From Acinetobacter amyesii (GTDB lineage Bacteria; Pseudomonadota; Gammaproteobacteria; Pseudomonadales; Moraxellaceae), in NCBI RefSeq assembly GCF_002018365.1, contig NZ_MVKX01000004.1, forward strand, positions 62,001 to 126,000: a stretch of 64,000 bases of DNA, given 5' to 3'. Below are positions 54,690-63,619 of this stretch, piece by piece. Below the pieces are notes generated by a model, which saw only the letters and a program-made list of their open reading frames with translations, was not told where the DNA came from and did not search any database. Made by a program: the position numbers and the translations under genes. Positions within the stretch are counted from its first letter, which is position 1. Each line of letters opens with the position of its first letter.

Positions 54690-55730
54690 ATGAAAGGACA
54701 TCATTCACGCGTTTTTGGCTTTTTCAAGCTAGCAACGATTTGCTGTATGACGTTTACTGCCAACCATACTTTGGCTGCAAATCCGTCTCCCATCAGCAAA
54801 AACCTGGCTGTACCCTCTATCGTGCAAAACTATTTGAGCCAAGAACGTAAAGCGGCAGGTTTAGTCACACATAGCGTTCAAGTCGGCAATGTGAATTGGA
54901 GTTATAGCGAAGGTGGTCAACGCTCTAAACCCACTATCTTGCTGATTCATGGTTTAGGCGGCACACGTGATAATTGGAATCGTGTTGCGCATTATTTAAC
55001 ACCGAACTATCACGTGATCATCCCCGACCTTCCGGCCAATGGCGATACCCATGTGCCGGTCGATTTTGATGTCTCAGTGCCGAATGTCACGGAACAACTA
55101 CGCCAGTTTGTCCTTAAAATAGATATTGAAGATAAACTGAATGTCGCAGGTCACTCATTGGGTGGTTCCATTGCCACGGTATATGCCTCTCAATATCCTT
55201 TTGACACCCAAAGCTTATTTTTACTCAACAGCGCGGGCATTTATAAACAAGCCAATACCAGTTATACCCGAGACCCGTATAAACTTAAAAATTTAATCGT
55301 TTCAAAACCGGGGGATTTAGATGATGTCATGCATAAACTCATGCAAAATCCGCCCAATGTTCCAACACAGCTTAAAGAAGCGCAGGAGAATATCTTAATT
55401 GCGCGTGCGCCCTTCACCAGTAAAATGATCGATCAAGTCGTCACGCTCAATCGAATCTACACCCCTGAAACTTTTGCTCGATTAACACGAACGGTGGAAG
55501 CCCCAACCCTGATCCTTTGGGGCAAACAAGATAAAATCTTTAATGTTGAAGTGGCTGGCGAACTCAAGTCTTTACTGAAACGTGCAGAAACCCCAGTGAT
55601 TTTAAATAACGTCGGTCATATGCCAATCTTAGAAGCTGAACAACAAGTTGCAGACCATTACTTGCCTTTCCTCGCGAAAAGTCAAAAGTTTAAAAACCCT
55701 TTGGTAGATAAACTGATTCAGTTAAACTGA
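54690..55730 (+). CDS. Exported alpha/beta hydrolase, lipase-like
   Basis: A 346-residue alpha/beta hydrolase with an N-terminal signal peptide (cleavage probably after HTLAA). The oxyanion motif is LLIHGLGGTRDNW, the nucleophile elbow AGHSLGGSIA, and the late Asp (WGKQDKIFN) and His (NNVGHMPILE) complete the triad. It resembles the Moraxella/Psychrobacter family V lipases by layout. It is followed after 46 bp by an unknown gene, probably in the same operon. The expected substrate is an ester lipid; this is inferred. Confidence 0.85.
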   Translation: MKGHHSRVFGFFKLATICCMTFTANHTLAANPSPISKNLAVPSIVQNYLSQERKAAGLVTHSVQVGNVNWSYSEGGQRSKPTILLIHGLGGTRDNWNRVAHYLTPNYHVIIPDLPANGDTHVPVDFDVSVPNVTEQLRQFVLKIDIEDKLNVAGHSLGGSIATVYASQYPFDTQSLFLLNSAGIYKQANTSYTRDPYKLKNLIVSKPGDLDDVMHKLMQNPPNVPTQLKEAQENILIARAPFTSKMIDQVVTLNRIYTPETFARLTRTVEAPTLILWGKQDKIFNVEVAGELKSLLKRAETPVILNNVGHMPILEAEQQVADHYLPFLAKSQKFKNPLVDKLIQLN

Positions 55731-55776
55731 GCATTCGCCATTTTTAGATCCCCATCACTGGGACTTCAGGGAAAGT

Positions 55777-56784
55777 ATGCAGAAAAACCCGATGATTGAG
55801 CAGTTGATTGACGCTCAACTGAACTTTTTAGATCAGAGCTTTTCACACAATGATACCGTAGCCACTGAATTCACCCATTTTTATCAATGGTTTCGTAAAC
55901 AATCTTTGCAGCAGATTTGGAGTTTTGATCAAATCAATGCCTTGTTGCAAAAGCAAATATTAAATACCGCTGCAAGTCAATTTCTGATTGAGCAAATTGC
56001 TGAACATATCAAATTTGCACTGATTCACCCTGCAAATGACAGCACCACAATTGCCGAAATTATCCCAGTATTGACCATCGATAAAATTGCACAGTATGTA
56101 GCGAGTAAACAGGGACATCGTCAGCGTTTAATTCATACCATGGTCAACAATCCTGCATTTTCAGCCATGATCAGTCAGTTGATTCAACATGCGATACAAG
56201 ATTATTTAGACAACTCAGTGATTGCAAAATCGGTACCCGGTGTTTCACGATTTATGAAAATGGGGAAATCGGTACTGGAAAATGTCACAGATACCAATTT
56301 AGATAATGCTGTCAGCAAATACTTGCAAAAGAATATTTTAAAGCTCAGTCAAATGAGTGAAACCGTGTTAAATCAGCACTTTGATGATCATAAGCTATAC
56401 CATTTTCAAGCCAATTTGTGGCATAAAATTAAAGCGCTGCCAGTTTCGGTATTAAAGAACTATGTTGAAGTTCAGGACTTGCCGCTAACGGTTGCGATGG
56501 GTCATGAAATTTGGGACTTTATGCGACAGTCTGAGTATATGAAACAGCAAGTGCATGATGGCGTATACGCTTGGTACGTGCGCAATGCAGAACGCCCTTT
56601 TGATTTATTGCTGCGTGATTTAAATATTGATGAAGCACTGATTCAGCATGAACTTCAAAACTTACTCAATCCTATCGTTCAACAAATGATTGAGTCAGGA
56701 TATATACGTGAGCGTTCCCGTCTGTATTTAGAACAGTTTTACTACTCAAGTGAAGTACTGAAAATTTTAAATATCCAAGCATAA
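55777..56784 (+). CDS. Conserved hypothetical, all-helical protein
   Basis: A 335-residue soluble protein with no signal peptide, no transmembrane helix and no family I recognise. It is mostly helical and rich in Gln, His and Leu, with stretches such as IIPVLTIDKIAQYV and KSVPGVSRFMKMGKSVLENV. AGGGAAAGT precedes the ATG, a good ribosome-binding sequence. It is 46 bp downstream of the lipase-like gene and shares its terminator, so the two are likely to be functionally linked; a dedicated lipase foldase has a different layout (membrane anchor), so I do not call it that. Confidence 0.75.
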   Translation: MQKNPMIEQLIDAQLNFLDQSFSHNDTVATEFTHFYQWFRKQSLQQIWSFDQINALLQKQILNTAASQFLIEQIAEHIKFALIHPANDSTTIAEIIPVLTIDKIAQYVASKQGHRQRLIHTMVNNPAFSAMISQLIQHAIQDYLDNSVIAKSVPGVSRFMKMGKSVLENVTDTNLDNAVSKYLQKNILKLSQMSETVLNQHFDDHKLYHFQANLWHKIKALPVSVLKNYVEVQDLPLTVAMGHEIWDFMRQSEYMKQQVHDGVYAWYVRNAERPFDLLLRDLNIDEALIQHELQNLLNPIVQQMIESGYIRERSRLYLEQFYYSSEVLKILNIQA

Positions 56785-56788
56785 AAAA

Positions 56789-56810
56789 AAGCCGCGTTAA
56801 GCGGCTTTTC
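56789..56810. terminator. Bidirectional terminator between hypothetical gene and receptor gene
   Basis: AAAAGCCGC-GTTAA-GCGGCTTTT, nine-pair stem with A8 before and T-rich sequence after, between convergent genes. Confidence 0.92.
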
Positions 56811-56822
56811 TTTTGGAAATAC

Positions 56823-59018
56823 TTAGAATTGGTATTTCAAACTTGCATAGTAAGCACGACCCGGCTCGTTATATGTTTGGTTGACGGTTTTATCACGCAG
56901 TTTTTGCTCATCAAATAGGTTATTCACACCGATACGAGCACTCAAATCCGCATTAAATTTATAACCAAAGTTAATGCCTGCAATGCCATAACTTTTCACG
57001 CTATCCATCGCCAAGCCATCTTTGCTTTCAAGACTGGTTTCTGCATATTGACGTGGTTTTTGACGTCCATATTGGGTATAGACAAAGTTACTGTCTAATC
57101 GATCCGTGATGTTGTAGTTCAAAATAGAGTTTATGGTGTAATTTGGAATCACTGACAGTGGATTGCCAGTACGTTTATCTTCAGAGTTGATCATATAGGT
57201 GACGTTATTGGTCCACGTGATATCCCCCCAATCCAAAGAAATACTTCCTTCAACACCTTCCACCAAGGCTTCTGGCGTATTCATCCAACGCAGTACATTA
57301 TATGTTGTTCCATTTACTTCTAGTTCTTCTAGACGTGTATCCCCTGCAACGATCTTATTTTTATAATCATTACGGAACCATGCAAAGCTTGCATTCACGA
57401 TGTCTTTTTCGAACTGTACACCTAATTCTTTATTCACTGAAGTTTCAGGTTTGAGATCACCATTACCTTGTAATAGACATTGGCTCAGCCCAATTGGACA
57501 GCCATTACCACGAGTACTTAACAGATAACCTTCCGCATTTTGGTACATATTGGGTGCTTTATACGCCTTAGCCACACCACCTTTTAGTGTCCAATAGTCG
57601 CCAAGCTTTTGCGTAATATTGAGACTTGGACTCCAGCTATCACCCGATTTACTATGATTATCATAGCGCAGTGCCAAAACAACATCGGTGTTTTGGCCCA
57701 AGTTCATATTGTTTTCAATATAAGCTGACGCAATCCGTGAATCCATGTGTGAACGGTCACCTGAAGTCAGCACATCACCAAAACCGCCTGCGCCAGCTTG
57801 TGTATTAACCGTATCGGTAAAGTCATCTTCGACCCATTCAGCGCCTAAAGTTAATACTTGTGGAACATACCATTGGAACGGCAGATTGGCTTCTGCATTA
57901 AAACGAATGGTTTCTAGATGTGACGTTTGTTTATTTTCAAGATTATTAATCTGCCCTTCTGTACTACCACCAGTCCCTTCAGGTAGGCGCTTATTTTTGG
58001 TTTTGTCATATTGCGCAATGAGTTTACTATCACCCCAACCCCATGTGCCTTCATGGGTTAATGCAAAACTATCACGATAAATGGTATTGGTTTCTTCACC
58101 GATTAAAGCAGATAGAATAGGCGCTTTGTTTGGATCGGCTGGATCAAATACACTGTTTTGACTGTCGCCTGCAAAACGGTTGCCTTGACGGCCAACACTT
58201 GCGTCAAACATCAAGACTTGTTGATCATTCAACTGCCAAGCCAAGCGCCCTGCGATATCTTTATTTTCAACGCCTTCTCGACCCGCCATACGCGCGCCAT
58301 TGTCCATTAAGGCATTAATATCCGCAGCATCTGAATCGGTTTTGTTATAACTACCGTATAAACGATATGAAAGGACATCTTTGAGAATTGGCCCGCTTAA
58401 GTTAAAGCTTTCACGGTGACTTGCACCCTCTTTAGCGTCTTCAGGCTGATTGGTAAAAACTTCCACAGAGCCATGCACTTCATTGGTCACTTTCTTGGTT
58501 TTAATATTGACCACACCACCCATCGCACCTGAACCATAACGCGCTGCTGCTGGACCACGCAGCACTTCAATCGACTCAATAGCATCTGCAGGTACCCAGT
58601 TCGAATCGCCACGAGTATCACGCTCACCGCGCCAGCCATAACGTACTGAGTTTCTCGAATTTACAGGCTTGCCATCAATTAGGATCAACGTGTTTTCAGG
58701 CCCCATGCCACGGATATCAATCTGACGGTTATTACCACGTTGCCCGGTGGCGCTGTTACCAGTCAAATTCACACCCGGCATACGGCGCACATACTCTGAA
58801 ATATCATTCACAACCGGCATTTTTTCTAAATCTTCTGCCGTAATTTTTGAAGCACCTAATGATTGTTTAACCTGTTCTGCTGCGGTAACAACAATGGTTT
58901 CCATCTTCGTTACGGATTCGTCTGTTGCTTCAGTTTGCACATTTTCTGCATGCGACAAACTTACCAATGCACAGAGTATTGAAAGTGTAAGCGTTGATTT
59001 TAATAGTTGTTTGGTCAT
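56823..59018 (-). CDS. TonB-dependent siderophore receptor (FepA/PfeA-like)
   Basis: A 731-residue outer-membrane receptor importing a ferric siderophore. After a signal peptide ending LSHAEN comes the TonB box METIVVTA. The plug domain (DIRGMGPENTLILIDGKPVN, GPAAARYGSGAMGGVVNIKT) and a 22-strand barrel ending in an aromatic residue (YYASLKYQF) follow. The plug matches catecholate receptors of FepA/PfeA type; the ligand is inferred. I chose the ATG at 59018 with GGAAG seven bases upstream; the frame runs 35 codons further without signal-peptide character. A Fur-like box lies 89 bp upstream. Confidence 0.93.
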   Translation of the reverse strand: MTKQLLKSTLTLSILCALVSLSHAENVQTEATDESVTKMETIVVTAAEQVKQSLGASKITAEDLEKMPVVNDISEYVRRMPGVNLTGNSATGQRGNNRQIDIRGMGPENTLILIDGKPVNSRNSVRYGWRGERDTRGDSNWVPADAIESIEVLRGPAAARYGSGAMGGVVNIKTKKVTNEVHGSVEVFTNQPEDAKEGASHRESFNLSGPILKDVLSYRLYGSYNKTDSDAADINALMDNGARMAGREGVENKDIAGRLAWQLNDQQVLMFDASVGRQGNRFAGDSQNSVFDPADPNKAPILSALIGEETNTIYRDSFALTHEGTWGWGDSKLIAQYDKTKNKRLPEGTGGSTEGQINNLENKQTSHLETIRFNAEANLPFQWYVPQVLTLGAEWVEDDFTDTVNTQAGAGGFGDVLTSGDRSHMDSRIASAYIENNMNLGQNTDVVLALRYDNHSKSGDSWSPSLNITQKLGDYWTLKGGVAKAYKAPNMYQNAEGYLLSTRGNGCPIGLSQCLLQGNGDLKPETSVNKELGVQFEKDIVNASFAWFRNDYKNKIVAGDTRLEELEVNGTTYNVLRWMNTPEALVEGVEGSISLDWGDITWTNNVTYMINSEDKRTGNPLSVIPNYTINSILNYNITDRLDSNFVYTQYGRQKPRQYAETSLESKDGLAMDSVKSYGIAGINFGYKFNADLSARIGVNNLFDEQKLRDKTVNQTYNEPGRAYYASLKYQF

Positions 59019-59106
59019 TGAGTGCTTCCAAATGAACGTATTTATGGAGAAATCTTGAATATTGTGTTGCACATTGTAAACACAAGAAATAATATTGCAA
59101 GTAATT

Positions 59107-59125
59107 CTAATAATCATTCTCATTT
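59107..59125. promoter_or_regulatory. Fur box upstream of the first receptor gene
   Basis: On the minus strand GAGAAT-GATTAT-TAGAAT matches three adjacent copies of the Fur hexamer GATAAT with few mismatches. It overlaps the expected -35 region, with TATTAT nearby as a -10. The same sequence recurs at the same distance from the second receptor. Confidence 0.75.
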
Positions 59126-59194
59126 AGTTGCTAAAAATGACCTCTCCTGCTGACTCAACCTTTAAAGATTTAGCGTATGGACAACATCAATGAA

Positions 59195-60478
59195 TTATTC
59201 AACGGCTGTCCCATATTTAGCGATGCATCTCCAAGCCAATTGTTGCTGCTGCATCCAAGCATTCATCGGTTGTTCAAAACGTGCCTGAGTTTCTGGATTG
59301 AGAGGATGGATATAGCCTGCCCAGACCAAAATTAATAAGATATCGCGTAGTTGCAAGGGTTGAATATTTAACTTAAGGCTTTGGGCCATTTCGAGCAGAC
59401 TCAAATCCTGTTTTTCTAACAGTTTTAAAATGTACTCACAAATCGGAAGAATATCGTGTACTCGCCCTATTTTTGGATTATTGCTCAAACTTTTATGCAC
59501 AGGTGCGTGTGGCATGACACCAAATTTGATTTGTGATAACGCCTTTTCAAATTCGGTTGCACTGAGTTTTTTTCGATTTTTAATATAAATATCCTGCCGT
59601 TGCAGACTATTTAATGCAATATCACGTGCCGTTTCTTGTAGCGTCACTAGAGGAAGGGATTGTATGAGTTTTTGAACTTCGGGTTTCAAACTCACGGCAT
59701 CTATATGTTCTGCAATATTGGCACCCGTGATAAAGGATAAGTGCTGTTTGCCAAATGCACGAATCATGTCAGCCGAATGCTGCGGCTGCCAATGTTCAGA
59801 TAAAAAGTCATGTGCAATATAGTTCGGTTTGTCTTGCGCTAAATTTGCCAAAGTTTGATTCAAACTCGGAATTTGAGTAAATATCCCGACTTGTTGCTGT
59901 CCTAGCTTTTGGACAAAAGACAAACTTTGAACCGCTTTCTCTGCCGAATTGCCTTTTAAGTTCTTTGACATTTCAGACATGAGTTTTTGTACTGAACTCA
60001 ATTCCGCAGCGCCCGGATAGCTCATATAACTACAATAAACTAGTCCATTGGGCTTCAAAAATTTATCAATAATCCTCAATAACGTTTTTTGATTTTCATC
60101 CGAAATCCAAGACCATACGCCATGCGTCACGATAAAATCGAAAGGCTCTAAATCTTGTTGTTCAAGCTGCTCAAAACTCGCATGAATAAATTCAAGATTT
60201 TGAATATTTGTGCTTTGAATCCCCTCTTTGGCAACCAAGAGTTGCTGTGCATTAAAATCAACTCCAACGAAATGTCCCATTGGATTCGCGGCAGCAGTTA
60301 AATTTAAATGAATGCCCATGGCGCAGCCGAGTTCTAAGTAACGATATGGCTTTTGAAGATCTGGGGCTTGATTACCTTTAAGTTGGGCAAGACTACTTAA
60401 CCAAACTGGCATGGCTTGTCGATGCACAAAAGTCGGATATGGGACATCCACAACATAACCTTCGTTCAAAATGCTCAT
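59195..60478 (-). CDS. Class I SAM methyltransferase with regulatory domain
   Basis: A 427-residue protein. The N-terminal Rossmann methyltransferase domain has motif I YLELGCAMGIHLNLTA near residue 46, GVDFNAQQL as acidic motif II and FDFIVTHGVWSW as motif IV-like. The C-terminal half resembles the methyltransferase regulatory domain seen in this family. The substrate is unknown. It lies between two TonB-dependent receptor genes on the same strand, 79 bp after the second receptor, whose terminator separates them. A link to siderophore or receptor modification is possible but unproven. Confidence 0.82.
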   Translation of the reverse strand: MSILNEGYVVDVPYPTFVHRQAMPVWLSSLAQLKGNQAPDLQKPYRYLELGCAMGIHLNLTAAANPMGHFVGVDFNAQQLLVAKEGIQSTNIQNLEFIHASFEQLEQQDLEPFDFIVTHGVWSWISDENQKTLLRIIDKFLKPNGLVYCSYMSYPGAAELSSVQKLMSEMSKNLKGNSAEKAVQSLSFVQKLGQQQVGIFTQIPSLNQTLANLAQDKPNYIAHDFLSEHWQPQHSADMIRAFGKQHLSFITGANIAEHIDAVSLKPEVQKLIQSLPLVTLQETARDIALNSLQRQDIYIKNRKKLSATEFEKALSQIKFGVMPHAPVHKSLSNNPKIGRVHDILPICEYILKLLEKQDLSLLEMAQSLKLNIQPLQLRDILLILVWAGYIHPLNPETQARFEQPMNAWMQQQQLAWRCIAKYGTAVE

Positions 60479-60506
60479 AGTGTTCCTAATTCACTTTTTA
60501 TAAATA

Positions 60507-60537
60507 GCAAAACAGCCCATTTAAAATGAGCTGTTTG
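60507..60537 (-). terminator. Intrinsic terminator after the second receptor
   Basis: On the minus strand AAACAGCTCATTT and AAATGGGCTGTTT pair with one mismatch; the following T-run is short. It lies between the receptor and the methyltransferase gene and may be leaky. Confidence 0.65.
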
Positions 60538-60557
60538 TTCGGATTAAATCACATTAA

Positions 60558-62591
60558 TTAAAAGCGAGTTGTAAACCCAGCATAATAAACGGCTGGATTA
60601 CTTGTACCATAATCACTGCCTGTATCTACTTTCACGCCAGCAACGTTTTGTACACCGCCACGGAAAGTAAAGTGATCATTCACCACGTAGTTAAAACCGA
60701 CATCCCCTGTTGTATAAGGTTTTGCAAAGGTTGGCGTATCATCACCAATTTCAATATTTTGACGACCTAAATATTGAACTTTCGCATGTAAATTCAACTT
60801 ATCGGTCACATCCCAAAGCAAGGTACCATTTAAGGTAATTTCAGGAGTTTCTAATAATGATTCACCTGTGACTTTGTTCTTCGATTCCAACATGTATGTC
60901 GCATTACCATTGAAACTTACTGTAGTGGTAAATGGAAGCTTGAAGGTCATCTCGATACCGCTGGTACGTGCTTCTTCTACATTACGCTGTGTGGTGTACC
61001 ATGTGCCGTTTGGTGCAATACCCAATTGACGGTTTTGAATTAAATCTTGAATATCACTTAAGAAATAAGTCACATCTAAACCATAACCATCTTCAGCATA
61101 ACCAAAACCAATTTCATAGTTAGTACTGGTTTCTGGCTCTAAGTCTGGATTACCGAGCATTTGGCAACCACCACCCGGATAGCCAATAGAAATCAGAGAA
61201 GAACAGCCCATCCCCATTGAACCTGTACTAGAAGTACCTGATCTTTCACGTAAGTTTGGCGCACGGAAGCTACGTGATACACCACCCTTTACCGTCCAAG
61301 CTTCTGTCGGATGATAAACCAAGTATCCACGCGGTGAAAAATTCAGGTCAAATGTTTCGTAGTTATCTAAACGACCACCCAAAGTTAAAATCAGGTTGTC
61401 TTGTAAATGGATCTGATCTTCAGCAAAAACCGACCATGAATAAGTATCTGGCTCAAGGTCATTATTCACCAATTCATTGCCATCGACATCTAAGCCCAAG
61501 TTACCAATATTCGATGAGTTCGACACTTGTTCATATTTGTACTGCGCGCCAACGGTTAAGTCGTTACGTTTACCAAAGACTTGACGCTCTTGAGTCGCTT
61601 TTAAATCCAGTACCGTTTCTGTGGCTTTGGTTTCAACTTTTTCGTCGTCCACAAAACTTTGGTCGTTGTTTTGAATTTCATTATAGTAAAGGTCAATATT
61701 GGTATTTAGACCATTCGCGAAATGTCCTTCATGACCAATGCCAAAACCATAACGCTCCATTTCATAACCAAACTGTTCACCCGCAGTTTCGATAGTCTCA
61801 GACTTATCATTCCCCCAAGATGCATCTAGGTTTAAGGTTTGTGCATCTGAAAGCATCCACGTCAAACGACCATTTACCGTATCTGCAACTGAACCCGATG
61901 TACCACCATCTGCATCACTATCTGCCGCACGGTCAGTACGGTTGACCCCGAGGCGGAAACCAAAATGATCGTTGATTGGACCTGAAACGGTCGCACCGTA
62001 TTGTTCTGTTTCACCACGAGAGCTTGAATCAGGTTTGCTATAGTTAACCGTTGCACTACCAGTTAATTTATTCGGGATTTTTTTGGTAATAATATTAATT
62101 ACCCCACCCACTGCTTCAGAACCATAAAGCGTAGACATCGAACCACGAATCACTTCAATTCGTTCAATCATGTCCGGTGTAATCCAGTTTAAATCCTGAT
62201 CAACTTTATCTGGACGGTGACCCAATAATGACTGGTTACCAATACGTTTACCATCAACCAAAATTAAGGTGTATTTATCAGGCATACCGCGGAAAGTAAT
62301 TTTTGAACCCGCACCTGCATTCGAATAACCACCGGTAACACCCGGTAAATCACTCAATACATCTGCCAAACTGTTGAAAGGTTGGCGTTGAATATCCTCT
62401 TTCGTCACAACACTAATTGAAGCCGGCGCATCTTTTACATTTACTTGTGAACCACTTGCTGAAACAACAATAGTTTCCATTTTAACTGCAGATTCATCGG
62501 CTGTTTCTGCTGCTTCATTTGCATGGCTGAGGCTTACCATTGCGCTAAGAACTGAAAGTGTAAGTGTTGAACGGAGGAGATGCTTGGTCAT
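60558..62591 (-). CDS. TonB-dependent receptor (CirA/FepA-like)
   Basis: A 677-residue outer-membrane receptor, probably for an iron-siderophore or related catechol. The signal peptide ends near LSHANE; the TonB box is METIVVSA. The plug has ISVVTKEDIQRQPF, KITFRGMPDKYTLILVDGKR and GSMSTLYGSEAVGGVINIIT. The barrel ends in YYAGFTTRF. The first 50 residues and the leader DNA are strikingly like those of the first receptor, but the barrels differ. A Fur-like box lies 90 bp upstream. Confidence 0.92.
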   Translation of the reverse strand: MTKHLLRSTLTLSVLSAMVSLSHANEAAETADESAVKMETIVVSASGSQVNVKDAPASISVVTKEDIQRQPFNSLADVLSDLPGVTGGYSNAGAGSKITFRGMPDKYTLILVDGKRIGNQSLLGHRPDKVDQDLNWITPDMIERIEVIRGSMSTLYGSEAVGGVINIITKKIPNKLTGSATVNYSKPDSSSRGETEQYGATVSGPINDHFGFRLGVNRTDRAADSDADGGTSGSVADTVNGRLTWMLSDAQTLNLDASWGNDKSETIETAGEQFGYEMERYGFGIGHEGHFANGLNTNIDLYYNEIQNNDQSFVDDEKVETKATETVLDLKATQERQVFGKRNDLTVGAQYKYEQVSNSSNIGNLGLDVDGNELVNNDLEPDTYSWSVFAEDQIHLQDNLILTLGGRLDNYETFDLNFSPRGYLVYHPTEAWTVKGGVSRSFRAPNLRERSGTSSTGSMGMGCSSLISIGYPGGGCQMLGNPDLEPETSTNYEIGFGYAEDGYGLDVTYFLSDIQDLIQNRQLGIAPNGTWYTTQRNVEEARTSGIEMTFKLPFTTTVSFNGNATYMLESKNKVTGESLLETPEITLNGTLLWDVTDKLNLHAKVQYLGRQNIEIGDDTPTFAKPYTTGDVGFNYVVNDHFTFRGGVQNVAGVKVDTGSDYGTSNPAVYYAGFTTRF

Positions 62592-62680
62592 TTGGTTGTT
62601 CCCAAAGTGGCTAAGTTATGGAGAAATCTAGAATAATGTGTTGCACATTGTAACTATCACGAACAATATTGCAACTAATT

Positions 62681-62699
62681 TTAATAATCATTCTCATTA
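62681..62699. promoter_or_regulatory. Fur box upstream of the second receptor gene
   Basis: On the minus strand GAGAAT-GATTAT-TAAAAT, three GATAAT-like hexamers, 90 bp upstream of the ATG. The flanks are also shared with the other receptor leader (TTGCACATTGTAA, AATATTGCAA), pointing to common descent of the control region. Confidence 0.75.
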
Positions 62700-62782
62700 A
62701 TATTTATGATATAGCTTATCATCTCACTGTAAAAACTTCAGAAATCATTTAAAAATCTTCGTTTAATTGGATTCAGAAAATA

Positions 62783-62808
62783 AAAAGCCGCAACATTGCG
62801 GCTTTTTA
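62783..62808 (-). terminator. Intrinsic terminator after nfuA
   Basis: AAAAAGCCGC-AACATT-GCGGCTTTTT, a perfect ten-pair stem, 14 bp past the nfuA stop on the minus strand. Confidence 0.93.
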
Positions 62809-62822
62809 TAACAATACTGAAC

Positions 62823-63461
62823 TTATTTGAAATAAGCACCTTCAGTATTACTGTGATCCGTTTGGTCAACAACGCGCATTAATTCAGGTACATGCTGCTT
62901 CAATGTTGTTTCAACACCTTGTTTCAAGGTTAAATCGATTGAAGAACAACCTTGGCAACCACCACCGAATTTAAGCACTGCAGTTAAACCATGCTCTGCA
63001 TCTTCAACCACTTCTACCAATGCACAGTTACCACCATGACCTGCAAGGCCAGGGTTAATTTCTGACTGTAGAACATAAGTGATACGCTCTTCTACAGAGG
63101 CATCTGGACCCACACGTGGCACTTTTGAGTTTGGCGCACGGAAAGTTAACTGACCACCAAAACGGTCTTTATTATAGTCAATCACCGCATCCAAAAGATA
63201 TGGAATAGACGGTGTGTCAATAAATGCAGGGAAATCTGGATAGTCTTGTTTATAGTCTGTAGGCACAACTTCTTCTGGTGCACTGTAAGCCATACAACAT
63301 TCAGCACGTGGCGTACCCGGATTTTCCACAAAAACACGTACACCAATGCCCGGTGTATTTTGTTTATCCAAAAGATCTTTCAAATACTCTTGGGCATTTG
63401 GTGTGATCAATAGGTTTGGAATTTCTTCAGCAACTGCTGTGCTGTTGTTCTCAGTCGACAT
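62823..63461 (-). CDS. nfuA: Fe-S biogenesis protein NfuA
   Basis: An iron-sulfur carrier that delivers [4Fe-4S] clusters to target enzymes, important under iron limitation or oxidative stress. The 212-residue protein has the degenerate A-type N-terminal domain and a C-terminal Nfu domain with the cluster-binding CxxC in GGCQGCSSIDLTL. It is slightly longer than E. coli NfuA (191 residues), mostly at the N-terminus. Monocistronic, divergent from the partial rhomboid gene, and next to the iron receptors. Confidence 0.95.
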   Translation of the reverse strand: MSTENNSTAVAEEIPNLLITPNAQEYLKDLLDKQNTPGIGVRVFVENPGTPRAECCMAYSAPEEVVPTDYKQDYPDFPAFIDTPSIPYLLDAVIDYNKDRFGGQLTFRAPNSKVPRVGPDASVEERITYVLQSEINPGLAGHGGNCALVEVVEDAEHGLTAVLKFGGGCQGCSSIDLTLKQGVETTLKQHVPELMRVVDQTDHSNTEGAYFK

Positions 63462-63619
63462 TACAATATTTCCTCAAGCTGAAGTCGCTATTTTAACTTA
63501 AGATGCGGGGCATTAGAAAAAAATCAACTAAAATTGTCGGAATTATTCTGAAAGTTCACGCTTTAAGCCGTTTTAATGGCATTATTGAGCATAAATTTTA
63601 ACAAGTAGAATAGTCATAT

